A stretch of DNA of 64,000 nucleotides from Apium graveolens (GCF_009905375.1 NC_133649.1:240391044-240455043); one strand, 5' to 3'; positions 1 through 11,935 are shown, counted from the first letter of the stretch. Notes: generated by a model from the sequence alone, not told the origin. Translations and numbers: made by a program.

Positions 1-857
1 ATGTGACCATTGACTTTCGGACTTGCACGACAATGGGCAACCACCGTGTAGTGTCTTGATGAGCCCAAAGGCGGCTAGGTTTGTATTCCTTCTACTAGTA
101 GAGAAAATTTCGTATTCGGCTGATCACCGATACGTGGTTTATTCCAGTATAGTCCCTTTCTTCCATTTTGGAAAAACTGTTGTGAAATATACAACAGAGA
201 GCCGATAAGGCTGAGTTTAAAACAAGGATATTGATGAATATATATCAAATCCATTTGAGAAATCTGCCCATAAGGCTGAGTTTTAAATTGGGATGTTGAT
301 GAATATATATCACACCCATTTGAGAATCTTGGTTCGAGTAACATCTTAAGATTTTGAAATAAAATGAGTACGAGTATAAAATGATTTTGAGAAAGAGATG
401 GATACAAGTATTCAGTGGATATATTATTGTAGTTGATTTTGAGAATATTATAAATTTGACAAGCATATAAACTTTCAGAACGCTTTGGAGATACAAAGTA
501 TAATTATTGGTTTTATTTATCCTTACATACTTAATTATGGGGATTTATACCTTGCTGAGCTATAATGCTCACCCTTGCTTTTATATATCATATCACAACA
601 GACTACCAGCATGGATCAGACCAGGACTGCTGTTCGTAGGCGGGTAAGGAAAGCTCGTGAGTTCTGTAGGCTTTTTGTGTGCTAGCCCCGTCAGGTAGAT
701 TAGTGGAGATGATTTATTTGCTACTGTTTCCAAGCGTATAACCTGTGTGTATGTGAGTTTGAATAAAAGGTTGAGTAATATTGTGAAAAGAGAATTATTT
801 AATTAATAAGTGATCGTAACGACCCGAATTCACAACCTTGGATTTGGGGGTGTTACA
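1..857 (+). repeat. 5' LTR of the Tekay-type element (3' portion only)
   Basis: Ends in TGTTACA at 851-857, immediately before the primer-binding site. It aligns with 9465-10310 of the 3' LTR; the main difference is an 11 bp stretch near 515-525 that is absent from the 3' copy. It holds a diverged 65 bp direct repeat (about 205-269 and 270-335, both starting ATAAGGCTGAG), and a TATA-like TTTTATATATC near 580 that follows the block GCTCACCCTTGC. Confidence 0.93.
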
Positions 858-861
858 GAAA

Positions 862-873
862 TGGTATCAGAGC
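862..873 (+). other. Primer-binding site, initiator Met-tRNA type
   Basis: TGGTATCAGAGC begins four bases after the LTR end at 857. It is complementary to the 3' end of plant initiator Met-tRNA and would prime minus-strand DNA synthesis. Confidence 0.93.
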
Positions 874-1974
874 CAAAGGTTATAAGTCTTGGAAACAGTA
901 AGAGTAAAATGGGTAGACTGAGGATCTAAAAGTTAACAAGAACTCTCATCGAGTTCGTAGTTGGATTACTATGGAGTAGTCGCGACGGTAGTACCCAAGG
1001 GGACCTTAGCCTTAAGAGTTGAGGCATTGGTTGAGTTATTAACAGTCGATTGAAAAGTCAGCATTAAGGGAAGAGAATGAGTTGTAGCACTCAGAGAAAA
1101 GAGTGTTAAGAGTTATATGCACAAGAGAGTCCATTGGTTATGCCGATAGAGTTTGTTAATAGACTACCAGGAGTTATGTTGAAGTGTTTATGTGAAGTGT
1201 TATACGGAAATTGATGGAATCGTTTAAGATCGACAGAATGAGGAAAGGAGAAAATTGTACATGATTTTTATAATGTTGATATAGAAGTGGAGCTAAGTCT
1301 TCGGAGAAAGCGGGATAAAAACGATACCCCAATACCATGGGTTGATTGGAAAACCCGAGTCTTGCCACTCATAGCTCTTTATAGAGTGTCCTTGAGGAGA
1401 CATATTAGGCAAGAATCAAGATGCTTAATTCTTTTACTATTAAGGTTATTACGTTACCTGAATTGGTTGAAAGTATTGTTCCGATAATAAGGGTTCAATA
1501 CATGACGAATAGCGATTCTACCAAGAAGGGTATTCGTTATACCATTGAGGAATCTATGTCCTATAAGGAAGATTTTAGCGTGTCCCAAGATGAGAAAGCT
1601 ATGCGATAATACGAATTCATTTCATCCGTTAAGCCATTATGGTTCGGCACGGAAAGCGAGAATCGACAGAATAATTTCTGAAAAGTTTCATGCTCCCGCA
1701 ATCAACGCAACAAGCTTCGAACTACTGGAGGAGAAGACCAATAAGTCTAACGCAGAATTCCAAGAGTGGGATGTCACTAGGAGCTACGTGTATATTATTG
1801 ACATGATGTCGTCTTTTGTTAACGCATCAAATCAGGTGCGTGGGCACAACGTTGCGAGTAACTAACGAGGAATGAAGAATGTATTGGTGACAAAGAGAGT
1901 TATTAAGCGACTTTAACATAATGAGTAGAGACGCGAATAATGTTATATTGGTGATCTTTTATATTAGCATAACG
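874..1974 (+). other. Leader between PBS and gag of the Tekay-type element
   Basis: About 1.1 kb with only short open stretches (the longest, 1545-1865, is 106 codons with no domain I recognise). I read it as untranslated leader plus decayed sequence rather than a gene. Confidence 0.6.
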
Positions 1975-3030
1975 ATGCCACCCCGACATATTGGGAAACT
2001 AGAGCAAACCCTGCTGAATTGGTAAACCAAAATAACCAAGAACACGAGGAAGTCGAATATAATGAGTTCAGCTTAGAGGATTACAATGAAGAAGAAACTA
2101 TGGATACTAATGAGGGGAAGGCCAGAGCGGAAACCCCATGGACCAAATTATGAATCTTCTTCGAGAGAATTTAAATTGTCACCCTCAACCCATGTTGATC
2201 ATGTTCCAGTTACTAATGTCTTTAAGGCCTTTAAGTTGTTAAAACCCCTAGAAATTTCAAGGGACTGCTAACCTGTTAAGGCCAGAGCTTGGCTGAAAGA
2301 AATGGAAAAGAGTTTTGAGATAGTGCCCATAGAAGAGACGCAAAAGACTGTGTTCACCAATTATATGTTGAAAGGAGAAGCAAAGTATTAGTGGGAACCT
2401 AAAGGAACCCTGGAGACTGATGTGATTATCACATGGGGAAAAGTATTTCCTAGGTTTATGGAGGTTCAGATGGAGTTGAAGTTTCTAGAGATTAAGTAAG
2501 ATAAGATGTCAGTGGATGTGTACAAAGCCAAATTTATTGAACTGTCGAGATTCATGCCGGAGTTTGTGAACACGAAAGAGAAAAAGGCAAGGAGATTTCA
2601 GCAAGGGCTGAAACAATGGATTCAAGACCGAGTGTCATTACTTGAGATAACAGACTATGTGCAAAAAGGCCTCAATTGTAGAGGCAGAGAGTGAGCAAAG
2701 TCAAAAAGAGGAAGAGAGCAAGAATAGGAGTTTGGAAGCCAAGGCGGCAGAGCGATAAACAGAACTTTCCGATTAGGACTGAGAGGGGAGCGGTGTCCCA
2801 ACCCGTAGTGGGTACCGGGTTTAGCGAACCGGTAAGCAAGAGTATCACCCAGGGAGGTGGTCAATATAGGACTATATTTCATAACTAGTTTCGGTCACCC
2901 CTACCAGATCATAAGTCATGTGGGGAGAAACATCCCGGGGTATGTAATTTAGGAAAAGAGCTACTGAGATGCTTTAATTGTAACCAACCAGGACATTATT
3001 CTAGCAACTGCCCCAACCCAGCTAGGGCGT
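1975..3030 (+). pseudogene. gag (broken) of the Tekay-type element
   Basis: Starts at an ATG (1975-1977) followed by Pro-Pro-Arg, a common start of chromovirus gag. Capsid-type sequence is readable in pieces, including the ARAWLKEMEKSFEI-like segment at 2281-2320 and the YKAKFIELSRF-like segment near 2521-2560. A CCHC zinc knuckle, CX2CX4HX4C, lies at 2970-3011 and would bind genomic RNA during particle assembly. The frame is broken many times; for example a Trp-Trp pair has become stop-Trp at 2389-2394. Family identity is secure, function is lost. Confidence 0.87.
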
Positions 3031-3590
3031 GATAGCAGGTAACCTTTTACTCAACTTGGTTACTGCAAATATTCTGTTTAATTCTGAAGTAACTAAGTAT
3101 TTTTTTATCGCGAGATTTTTGGCCAAGTTAAAACTTAATGTGATTCCAACGCGAGAATTATTGCGAATAGAAATAATGAATCGAGAGGTTATTCCAATTA
3201 ATGAGATTCATCTAATCTGCAAGTGGGAACTAGGAGGGAAAGACTTTAAGTTGGACTTAATTCCTTTCAGGATGAGAGAATTTGGTGTGGTCTTAAAAAT
3301 GGATTGGTTGTCGAGCAATGGTGCTCAGATTGATTATAAAGGATAGAAAGTTAAAATCTGAATGCCTAACGGCAAGGAAATTGTGATTAAGGGTCAGCGT
3401 CAAACCCGGAAATTTTTGAATATTGCTCAAGCGAAGCAATTATTGAGGAAATATAGCAAAGCGTATTTAGCATACGTGGCGGGTACCAAGAGAGAAGCCC
3501 CGATGTACGTGACATACCAGTTGTTCACGAGTTTGAGGATGTGTTTTCCAAAGACCTTTCAGGATTATCACATGACCGAGAGATAGAGTT
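3029..3590 (+). pseudogene. Aspartic protease and spacer (broken) of the Tekay-type element
   Basis: The segment 3029-3346 covers the retropepsin fold through the C-terminal VLKMDWLSSNGAQIDYKG-like motif. At the active site, where the family has Asp-Ser/Thr-Gly, this copy reads Asn-Ser-Glu (about 3077-3090), so the catalytic Asp and the Gly are both lost. The following 3362-3586 segment is the protease-RT spacer in another frame. A functional protease would cut Gag-Pol; this one could not. Confidence 0.82.
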
Positions 3591-4260
3591 CGCTATCGAA
3601 TTAGCATCAGGAACGACATCAGTTTCAAAAAGCCCCATATAGGCTAGCCCCGGTTGAAATGAAAGAATTGACTTCACAGTTGCAAGAACTGTTGAATAAA
3701 GGAATGATGAGACCTAATGTGTCACCATGAGGCACACCAATGTTGTTTGTCGAAAAGAAGGATGGTAGTATGCGATTGTGCACAGAGTATAGGGAACTGA
3801 ATAAGCTGACTATTAAGAACAGATACCCTCTCTCTAGAATTGACGATTCGTTTGACCAACTTGAAGGAGTGGTACACTTTTTGAAAATCGATCTAAGAAT
3901 GGGATATCACCAACTGAAGATTAAAACAGGGGATAAATACCGTATTTCGCACGAGGTATGGACATTATGAGTTCTTGGTGACGTCGTTCGGGCTTTCATG
4001 GACTTTGTGAATCGAGTGTTTAAAAAGTATTTGGACGTGTGCGTCATTATTTTTTTATTGATAATATTTTAGTCTATTCTAAAATGGAAGAAGAACATGC
4101 GGAATATCTGAGGATAGTGGTAGAAGCATTGAGAAGAGAAAAGTTGTTTGCCAAATTCTCAAGGTGCGAATTCTGGCAAAATGAAGTTCAGATCTTAGGA
4201 CAATTGATGAGCAGTGAAGGAGTGTTAGTTGACCCTACCAATGTTGAGGCAGTATTCCAA
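3591..4260 (+). pseudogene. Reverse transcriptase (broken) of the Tekay-type element
   Basis: Fingers and palm motifs are clear at 3740-3930 ([20 protein letters not shown], then [13 protein letters not shown]). The catalytic box, normally Phe-Ile-Asp-Asp, reads Phe-Ile-Asp-Asn at 4054-4065, a GAT-to-AAT change. A Trp codon in the SPWG motif has become TGA at 3728-3730. A frameshift near 3970-4040 separates palm and thumb. Orientation and order match chromovirus pol. Confidence 0.9.
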
Positions 4261-4890
4261 TGAGAAAGAATAACCACACCTACGGAAGTAGGAACTTTTT
4301 GGGAATTAACCAGTTTTATGAGAGGTTCGTACGGGATTTTGCTAAGATATCAGGACCTTTGATTAGGCCTACTTGCAAAATGGAAAAGGTTGTGTGGAAT
4401 GAAAAATGTGAGGAAAGTTTTCAGGAATTGAAAAGAACTTTGGTATCAGCCCTCGTGCTGGCATTGCCCGATGGAAAGGGTGATTTTGTGATCTATAGTG
4501 ATGCGTCACATAAAGGATTATGATGTATGCTCATGTGGCATGGGAAAATGGTTGCTTATGCCTCACGGCAGCTGAAGGAATATGAAGTAAGATACCCTAC
4601 TCATGAATTAGAATTAGCAGTAATAGTTTTGCTTTGAAAAATTGGAGACAATATCCATACAGAGAAAATTGTGAGATCTACACTGACCATAAGAGCCTTA
4701 AGTATATATTTACTCAGAAAGAACTCAATAGGAGACAGAGGAGATGGTTAGAGTTAATGAAAGACTATGTCGGTGAGATTTTATATCACCCAGGGAAGGC
4801 CAATGTGGTGGCCGATGCCCTTAGTAGTAAAGAGAGACTCAAGATGTTGACAACGCCGGAGGAACTAGTGAGAGAACTCGAGGAGATGGA
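4261..4890 (+). pseudogene. RNase H (broken) of the Tekay-type element
   Basis: Follows RT directly. It contains YSDASHKGL (about 4495-4520), the first active-site Asp, then [10 protein letters not shown] (4682-4711) and [13 protein letters not shown] (4790-4829), the last Asp region. It is split into at least two frames with a TGA between. It would degrade the RNA strand of the RNA-DNA hybrid during replication. Confidence 0.88.
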
Positions 4891-6194
4891 GATAGAGGTG
4901 AAGTCACTGGTAAAGGGACTGATGGACTATTTGAGATCAAATTAGAACCGGAATTGTTAGAAAAGATGGGACATTATCAGGAAGAGAAGACGAATGAAGA
5001 GCGAGAATCTTTGACTGAGAAGAAGTCAAATGTGAGAAAGATGAGAAGGGAATTATGAGGTATGCGAACCGGATTTGGATTCCGAATGTTCGAGAATTAA
5101 AAGATGAAATTTTACGTGAAGGACATAATTCTAGATATTCAATTCATCCTGGAGGTACCAAGATGTACCGAGATCCAAAGGAATATTATTGATGACCCAA
5201 CATGAAAAGAGACGTGGCCAATTGGGTCAGTAAGTGTTTGACCTGTTAAAGAGTGAAGGTGGAACATCAGCGACCGAGGGGACTCCTACAACCCTTAGGA
5301 ATTCCGATGTGAAAGTGGGAACAAATAGCCATGGATTCTGTGGTAGGATTTCCCCGAGCTAAGGCTAACCGTGATGCAATATGAGTAATTATATATCGAC
5401 TGACCAAGTCAGCATACTTTCTTCCAATCAAGAAAACCTACATGGTGGATAGATTAGCAGAGCTATACATCAATGAAATTGTGATAAGACATGGAGTCTC
5501 TGTAGCTATCGTATCTGACAGAGATCCCCGATTCAACTCCAGATTTTTTTGAGGAGCTTTCAGGAATGCTTATGAACCAAACTGAATATGAGTATTGCAT
5601 ACCATCCCCAAATCGATGGACAAAGTGAGTGAATCATTCAGACATTGGAGTACATGTTGAGAAATTTTGTAATTGATTTTTAAGGTTATTGAGATGAACA
5701 CCTATCTTTGATAGAGTTTGCCTATAATCATAGTTATCATGCGAGTATAGAAATGCCCCTACATGAGGCGCTGTATGGTCGGAGGTGCCATTCACCCTTG
5801 TACTGGGATGAAGTTGGTGAAAGAAAGTTACTAGGTCCCGACTTGGTGTAAAGAACGAGGGACATAGTTGAGTTGATCAGAGGATGCTTAGCGGCAGCCC
5901 AAGACCGACAACGTAAATATGCCGACTTAGCACGAAAAGACAGAGAGTATGAAGTGGGTGACCAGGTATTTTTGAAAGTATCACCATGGGAAGGACTGAT
6001 GAGATTTGGAAAGAAAGGGAAGTTGAGTTCCCGATATATGGGTCCTTTGAGATTTTGTGACAAATAGAACCGTGGCATACGAATTGGCTTTACCTCTGAA
6101 CCTTGAACAGGTTCATAGTGTTTTTCATGTGCCAATGTTGAGAAAGTATAATGCGGATACCAAGAATATAGTGAAACATGAGTAAGTACTAGAT
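4891..6194 (+). pseudogene. Integrase (broken) of the Tekay-type element
   Basis: Readable pieces run from the zinc-binding N-terminus (LKDEILREGHNSRYSIHPGG-like, from about 5098) through the DDE core (a SDRDPRFNS motif near 5516-5540) to the C-terminal segment (about 5870-6067, with DRQRKYADLARKDREYEVGD). Trp codons have become TGA at 5190-5195 (two in a row) and 5382-5384, and a Gln codon has become TAA at 5247-5249. It inserted cDNA in its ancestors; it is inactive here. Confidence 0.88.
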
Positions 6195-6363
6195 CTGTCC
6201 TACATTGAGCAACTAGTTGAAATCATTGGTTGAAAAGAGCAAGTACTCAGGGACAAGAGTGTCAAGCTATTCAGATTCTTATTGAGACATCCCAAGGTCG
6301 AGGAGTCGACTTGGGAATTAGAGAGCCACCTGCAAGAAAGGTACCCCCATCTATTTGTGAGTT
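6195..6363 (+). pseudogene. Chromodomain at the integrase C-terminus
   Basis: After the integrase the frame reads LFRFLLRHPKVEESTWELES followed by HLQERYPHLF, the conserved end of the plant chromovirus chromodomain. One Trp-to-stop change lies just upstream (about 6230). In the family this domain tethers integrase to modified histones and steers insertion towards heterochromatin. It is what places this element among the chromoviruses. Confidence 0.88.
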
Positions 6364-6381
6364 GATTCCGGGACGGAATCC

Positions 6382-6396
6382 TTTTAAGGGGGGGAG
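6382..6396 (+). other. Polypurine tract of the Tekay-type element
   Basis: TTTTAAGGGGGGGAG lies just upstream of the 3' LTR start (TG at 6399). It is the plus-strand primer site. Confidence 0.88.
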
Positions 6397-9300
6397 ACTG
6401 TAAGAACCCTGATTTTTGTAATATTTTAAAACTTCTGTGAATAGTAACTTGAACTAATTAAGTAATACGTATGGGGATCATCATTAAATGAATAGTGGAA
6501 TTTTGAGAATCCGAGATCATATTCTTGTTTATCGAGGAAAATAAGTGAATGTAAAAGCCGACAGAATTCGAAGATTCACAATTATACTACGTGTTTTCGT
6601 ATCCGTAAAGAATGGCGTAGAACCGGGAATACTACGTGAAATAAATAATATATCAAGGTATTTCTATGATCAAGAGAAGGAATGGAATTGGTTATAGGAT
6701 TATAAGCGATAAAAGAAATCGCTACGAAACAAGTCGTTATACGTGGAAACTATCGGAATGGAACGACGATTGCATTTACGATAAATAAACGAATGAGAAA
6801 TTAAATCCCATGCAAGTTGGCCATGCATAACCAAGTCCTAACTAGTAGTTAGGAGTGTAACTAGATGATTAGAAGCTAACTAGAATAGTTAGTGGAATAG
6901 TGTTGAATAGTGATGGGAGACAACAAGTACACAAGCCTCACTTCTCCCTTTTCTCACTTCACCACACAATCAAACCAACCCATACCTTTGCCAAATTATA
7001 GTCAAATCTGCTGCATACATCCCATATATTCATTATACACTCCGACACTTTAGCCACAAAAGAAAACAACCACTTTTCCCTCACTTAAAGCTCTCCCATT
7101 TTTCATTCCAGCAGTTCGGATTTTCTGAGCAAGGGAGAAAGAAAAATTCATAACTCAAAATATACTCATTCAAATATCATGAAATTTTTACCATAGCTTT
7201 TATATATCATGGGTAAGCTTCGTACCAAATTTCAGCCTCAACTTATTGTTTTTCAATTTTATAAAAATGTTTGAATGAGGTGCTGAAAGGTAACTCCGAA
7301 ATTTTAACTTGTTTCTTTGTTATGTTTCTTAAGGATCTAGCCCTTCTAAGTGTTTTCTAAGCAAACCAAGCCTCAATCATCCTAGCACTAACCTTCCTAG
7401 TATCCAAGAAGGTATAACTTTCAACCTTTTAAGGTTTTATGGTTGAATTTAAGAGTTATGTTTGTTGTAGTGTTAAGATCCAAAGGATTGTGTTTGTTTG
7501 AGTTTGTATTGATTATGTTCTTGCTAAAGACTTGAGATGTTGAGTTGTAATCCATATATGTGGTACTATATAGAGCATATAAGGTTCATGTGGGTGGATC
7601 TTGAGAAGTACTTGTGTTTATGATGGTTATAGGTAGTGATTGTGTTAAGATCAAGCAGTAGAAATTGAGTTTGGGCATTCTTGCACTTGATCTGTTTTCT
7701 GCAGGACATTCGGCCATGAAAATTGTTAAAATTTGAAAACCACTGGCCATGAGCAGATAGATCTTGTTTTTTAGTTTCTATACATGTGTAGATCATCATG
7801 AGGAGATTTACGTTTTAGGAGTTATGGTCGTTTTAGTGTAAAACATTTCTGCGATTAGCCAACTGCACTTAAGTCCACTTGCATGGTGATTTTGAAGGAC
7901 TTAAAATAATTTCGAGATTCTGGAAAAATTATGAAAAATGGATATGATAGTAGAGAAGACTGTCCAAAAAGAATTTTGAGAAAATATTAATTTTTAGATT
8001 TTATAAAAATATTTTGGTAAAGCGAGCGCAAGCGAAAAACGCATAAAAACCTAGTTTTGACGCGCGTTTTCTCACGTTCGAGCTTAAAACTCGAAATGGA
8101 CTTTCTAAAGCGAACGATCGATTTCAAAACTCGACCATGTTATAAAGTGAGAATATAAGTGTTGAGAATGTGACGATCGGAGATTCGTTATACTTGAGTA
8201 GTTGTGAAAGTTGCTTAATAAAAGCGAGACGTTAATCGCGTACTAACTTAGACCGTTGGTTCTTGTTTATAGATCGCCAACCAAACACCAGATACCATAC
8301 CACTTCGATTACTCGAGGCAAGTTTTCGAAACCCTATCTCATACTATCCATGCTATATATATACTGTTGTGATATTGATGCCATGATTTACAGTTCAAAT
8401 ATATATATGCTTGTCTATGATATCAATGCATACGAATTATGCGATTGTTTACGAAAACAAATTTCGTTTACACGAGTATGAGAAGTTGAAACGTATTTCA
8501 AATATAATATATGATAATGGGAGTTGAAGATATTTTAATAACGATTTAATTCCGGAGAGAGCCGGACGTGAAAGATTTCTATTTCGATAAACAAAGTACG
8601 TTCGCGTAATATATATCAAGCGAACGATTGAGATTTTGACTTAAACTTCGAGAAATATTGGTTTATTCATTTAAGGGACACCCTTACTTGATTGATTATT
8701 TTATAAAGCGATATTTAAGGGATTATTAAATATCCAGAAAGTATTTAAAAATATACTGAATAGTTTATAAATAATTTCACGTTATTTAATAAAGATTTAA
8801 CTATTCAAAGAGCAATTATAGGATACCAAATCATGTTTTGATTATTTGATTAAGGTGTCTCCATTCGTTGGACCTTATTCATAAAATATTTTGTATTTAA
8901 GGTTTTTATTAATTCATTGAACCTTAATTAGAAATACTTTGTACTTAAGATTTTATCAATTCATTAAATCCCTCTTATATAATTATGAGACCTTAGATAT
9001 TTAATATCTTCGGACTTCTAAAAACTTATTTAAAAATAGACATAATTCCCAAAGGTACTTTCTAAATTATTCAAAACTCTTGAAAGAGATTAATCATTTG
9101 AAACGTATCAAAACCTTAGGGAACTTAGTCTTGAAGCATAAGAGTTTTGCTTCCTCGTTCAATAAAGAACAAGTGAGTAATATACGTGTCACCCTACTAC
9201 AGATAGGGATTTGAAAATGATTTTAAATTCAAAAATCTGACAACTCCCAAAGATCAATTGAGTTAAAAGTGATGAATAAATCATCTTATTTAAAGGTCAA

Positions 9301-9407
9301 CTTTTAACGACCTATTCCTTCGAATCAGGATTTTGAGCAAAAGATATAATTGTTTTGGGACTGGAATGTGGCCTGCCCGGTACGGAGTGGTATCAGGCAG
9401 TGACCAG

Positions 9408-9450
9408 GCGCGGAGTGGCGCATTATGCAAGCGCGGAGTGGCGCATTGTA
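9408..9450 (+). repeat. 23 bp GC-rich tandem repeat in the Tekay LTR
   Basis: GCGCGGAGTGGCGCATT occurs at 9408 and again at 9431, a 23 bp period, with a diverged relative (ACGGAGTGG) at 9382. It stands out from the AT-rich LTR around it. Confidence 0.8.
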
Positions 9451-10019
9451 CGGTTATATGGTCTATGTGACCATTGACTTTCGGACTTGCACGGCAATGG
9501 GCAACCACCGTGTAGTGTCTTGATGAGCCCAAAGGCGGCTAGGTTTGTATTCCTTCTACTAGTAGAGAAAATTTCGTATTCGGCTGATCACCGATACGTG
9601 GTTTATTCCAGTATAGTCCCTTTCTTCCATTTTGGAAAAACTGTTGTGAAATATACAACAGAGAGCCAATAAGGCTGAGTTTAAAACAAGGATATTGATG
9701 AATATATATCAAATCCATTTGAGAAATCTGCCCATAAGGCTGAGTTTTAAATTGGGATGTTGATGAATATATATCACACCCATTTGAGAATCTTGGTTCG
9801 AGTAACATCTTAAGATTTTGAAATAAAACGAGTACGAGTATAAAATGATTTTGAGAAAGAGATGGATACAAGTATTCAGTGGATATATTATTGTAGTTGA
9901 TTTTGAGAATATTATAAATTTGACAAGCATATAAACTTTCAGAACGCTTTGGAGATACAAAGTATAATTATTGGTTTTATACCTTAATTATGGGGATTTA
10001 TACCTTGCTGAGCTATAAT

Positions 10020-10041
10020 GCTCACCCTTGCTTTTATATAT
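10020..10041 (+). promoter_or_regulatory. Putative TATA box in the Tekay LTR
   Basis: GCTCACCCTTGC followed by TTTTATATATC. The same block, with a slightly different spacer, occurs at the same relative place in the unrelated-by-sequence gypsy LTRs at 43415, 52704 and 61985, which suggests a conserved core promoter. The start site is inferred, not shown. Confidence 0.5.
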
Positions 10042-10310
10042 CATATCACAACAGACTACCAGCATGGATCAGACCAGGACTGCTGTCCGTAGGCGGGTAA
10101 GGAAAGCTCGTGAGTTCTGTAGGCTTTTTGTGCGCTAGCCCCGTCAGGTAGATAAGTGGAGATGATTTATTTGCTACTGTTTCCAAGCGTATAACCTGTG
10201 TGTATATGAGTTTGAATAAAAGGTCGAGTAATATTGTGAAAAGAGAATTATTTAATTAATAAGTGATCGTAACGACCCGAATTCACAACCTTGGATTTGG
10301 GGGTGTTACA

Positions 10311-10390
10311 CGGATTCTTGTCCGGGCTGTTCTTAAACTGAAAAATCTTTCTAAACACGGCGACCCTTGGAGATACATCGTGTTTGGCAC
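10311..10390 (-). pseudogene. Left fragment of antisense Transposase_28-type ORF (Tat-like element)
   Basis: This 80 bp piece lies between the Tekay 3' LTR and the Angela-like copia element. Read on the minus strand, its frame continues the ORF at 19711-19286 across the copia insertion once one GGCAC copy is removed, giving about 25 further codons that resemble the end of the Transposase_28 (gypsy-type) domain. The rest of the ORF must lie beyond the Tekay element, left of the window. Confidence 0.72.
10386..10390. other. Target-site duplication GGCAC, left copy
   Basis: GGCAC directly precedes the copia element at 10391 and an identical GGCAC (19286-19290) directly follows it. The exact 5 bp duplication proves a single intact insertion. 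Confidence 0.95.
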
Positions 10391-11921
10391 TGTTGGGTTC
10401 CGAAGGCATAAAACGCAGCGGATAAACGTAAATAAAACAAAAATTTCGAAACCCAAAAACAGGATCCATGTATAATTATGGGCAGATTATGGAGATAACG
10501 AATCATACCTTTCAAGAGATTAACTTTCACAAACTCAACGGAGATTCTAGCTATCACGCTTTGTGTCTACCTCTCGGAGAAACACCTCTATGGTATCCAC
10601 ACGAGCACCTTCAAGAACGTCTCACGAACTTGACTACGGAATGGATGTACTAGCCTCCTTCTTGACGATCTGAATTGCCTCTGCCTCTCTTTGCTGCTAG
10701 GGTTTCCTTAAAAAATGTACAACCCTCTTTAACCTCTCATTATCTATTTATAATGACTGATTAAAAAGGCCCATAATAGCAAAGCCCAACCCTAGTAGGT
10801 ATTGGATTAAATAATAAAAATGAATTTCTATTATTTAATTAATAACTAAGTCATACTTAATTATTCTGGGCAAAAACTTTCCTTTTAATTCTAATTTATA
10901 TTATCTCAATTAAGTCTTACTTAATTATAATAAAATTCAAATAATCATCAATTAATTTAAATCCATAATTTAAATTAACTATTCCATTAAGTGCTCTATT
11001 TGTGCGATCCTATAGGCTATTATTTATTTGGCAATAATTTTATTCTCTAATAAAATTATAAACAATGAGCTGTATCTAGTAATACATCATTGTTACCCAA
11101 TTAAACAATAATTAAATCGTGATTAGATAAAACCTTTCGTGATTAATGTTTTTCGTGTAATATAATCCCTTTAACCATACATATTATAGATTAAACTCGA
11201 GGCATGTATTTAGTCATCCTCTTCAATATTTAATCCGGGTTTACTTGATCCATGAGTAGATTATCGAGACAAATCATTATTTGAGCATGGCCATGCTTTT
11301 ATAATCTCACTCAATCAAGAGGCCAATAATATCTCTCCTAATTATAGGAGGGTTAAATCCTTTATCTATCATTCATATTTCTCATACGACTCATGATATA
11401 CCCGATGTCCACTTTTATCATCACCCGATCAAAAGTAACTTTTAATGTAGTCAAAGTATATTAATCCTCGTATAGAAATATAATGATTTCAAGTTAAAGG
11501 ATCGTTACACCATTATCACTGTGAGTCTTTCTTATGACTTTATTAAACATGAAGAATCTCACTGTGGGTCTGTCTAGTACCATGTACTCTCACATGTACC
11601 TATGTATTGACTTTAGTATCCCCATACTTATAACCAATGAGATGTGGTTATCTTGTCAAACAACATACTAGTCTATCTATATATTATTATTGTCCTATAT
11701 AATAATACTCGACTAGGGACCTTTAAGAATATGATATATTATATAATCTCAAGTTCAAGTCATGTACTTAAACTATATAATTTGTATCATGATTCTAAGG
11801 ACATTTATTATGCTAACAAAATATCGCAGTAATTAAGGTCATAATAAATACATTTATTGAATGATCAACTGACATAAAGATAAAAGAATAATATATTGCC
11901 TCTAGGGCACCTACACTAACA
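10391..11921 (-). repeat. 3' LTR of the Angela-like copia element (1531 bp)
   Basis: On the + strand it begins TGTTGGGTTCC and ends CACTAACA, so on the minus strand it reads TGTTAG...CCCAACA. It matches 17754-19285 along its whole length. A TATA box, CATTATAAATA on the minus strand, sits at 10745-10755, leaving about 350 bp for R and U5. Confidence 0.95.
10745..10755 (-). promoter_or_regulatory. TATA box of the copia LTR (3' copy)
   Basis: CATTATAAATA on the minus strand; the same site in the promoter-bearing 5' LTR is at 18109-18119. Start site about 30 bp downstream is inferred. Confidence 0.6.
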
Positions 11922-11934
11922 ATCTCCCACTTGC
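11922..11934 (-). other. Polypurine tract of the Angela-like element
   Basis: Minus strand GCAAGTGGGAGAT, immediately before the 3' LTR. The RNase H stop codon TAG (11936-11938) lies one base upstream, so coding sequence runs right up to the tract. Confidence 0.92.
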
Positions 11935-11935
11935 A

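Larger units (their letters stand above)
1..10310 (+). mobile_element. Ty3/gypsy Tekay-type chromovirus, 5' end cut by window edge
   Basis: Order seen on the + strand: partial LTR, iMet-type primer-binding site, gag with a CCHC knuckle, protease, RT, RNase H, integrase, chromodomain, polypurine tract, full LTR. This order, and the chromodomain after the integrase, define a plant chromovirus; the gag-to-chromodomain motifs and kilobase LTRs fit the Tekay (Del) clade. Bases 1-857 match 9465-10310 with about eight substitutions and one 11 bp indel by eye, so the insertion is recent. All coding domains carry stops and frameshifts, so this copy cannot encode its own proteins and was probably mobilised by a partner. 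The target duplication should begin CGGAT (10311-10315); the left side is outside the window. Confidence 0.93.
6399..10310 (+). repeat. 3' LTR of the Tekay-type element, 3.9 kb
   Basis: Runs from TGTAAGAACC (6399) to GGTGTTACA (10310), 3912 bp, and its last 846 bp match the 5' LTR remnant. Nothing in it looks like a real gene; the short open stretches are incidental. Internal structure includes a 23 bp GC-rich repeat (two copies from 9408, a diverged third upstream), the 65 bp direct repeat (9669 and 9734), and a TATA-like site after GCTCACCCTTGC near 10020-10041. LTRs this long are at the large end for plant gypsy elements but known in the Tekay clade. Confidence 0.93.

Noticed and set aside
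862..873. Possible tRNA-gene fragment (TGGTATCAGAGC), also at 17741, 25920, 30339, 43776 and 53065
   Set aside because: Each sits next to an LTR end and is a primer-binding site, not a tRNA gene; no cloverleaf is present.
1545..1865. 106-codon open frame before the Tekay gag
   Set aside because: No recognisable domain; lies in a leader with many frames open by chance.
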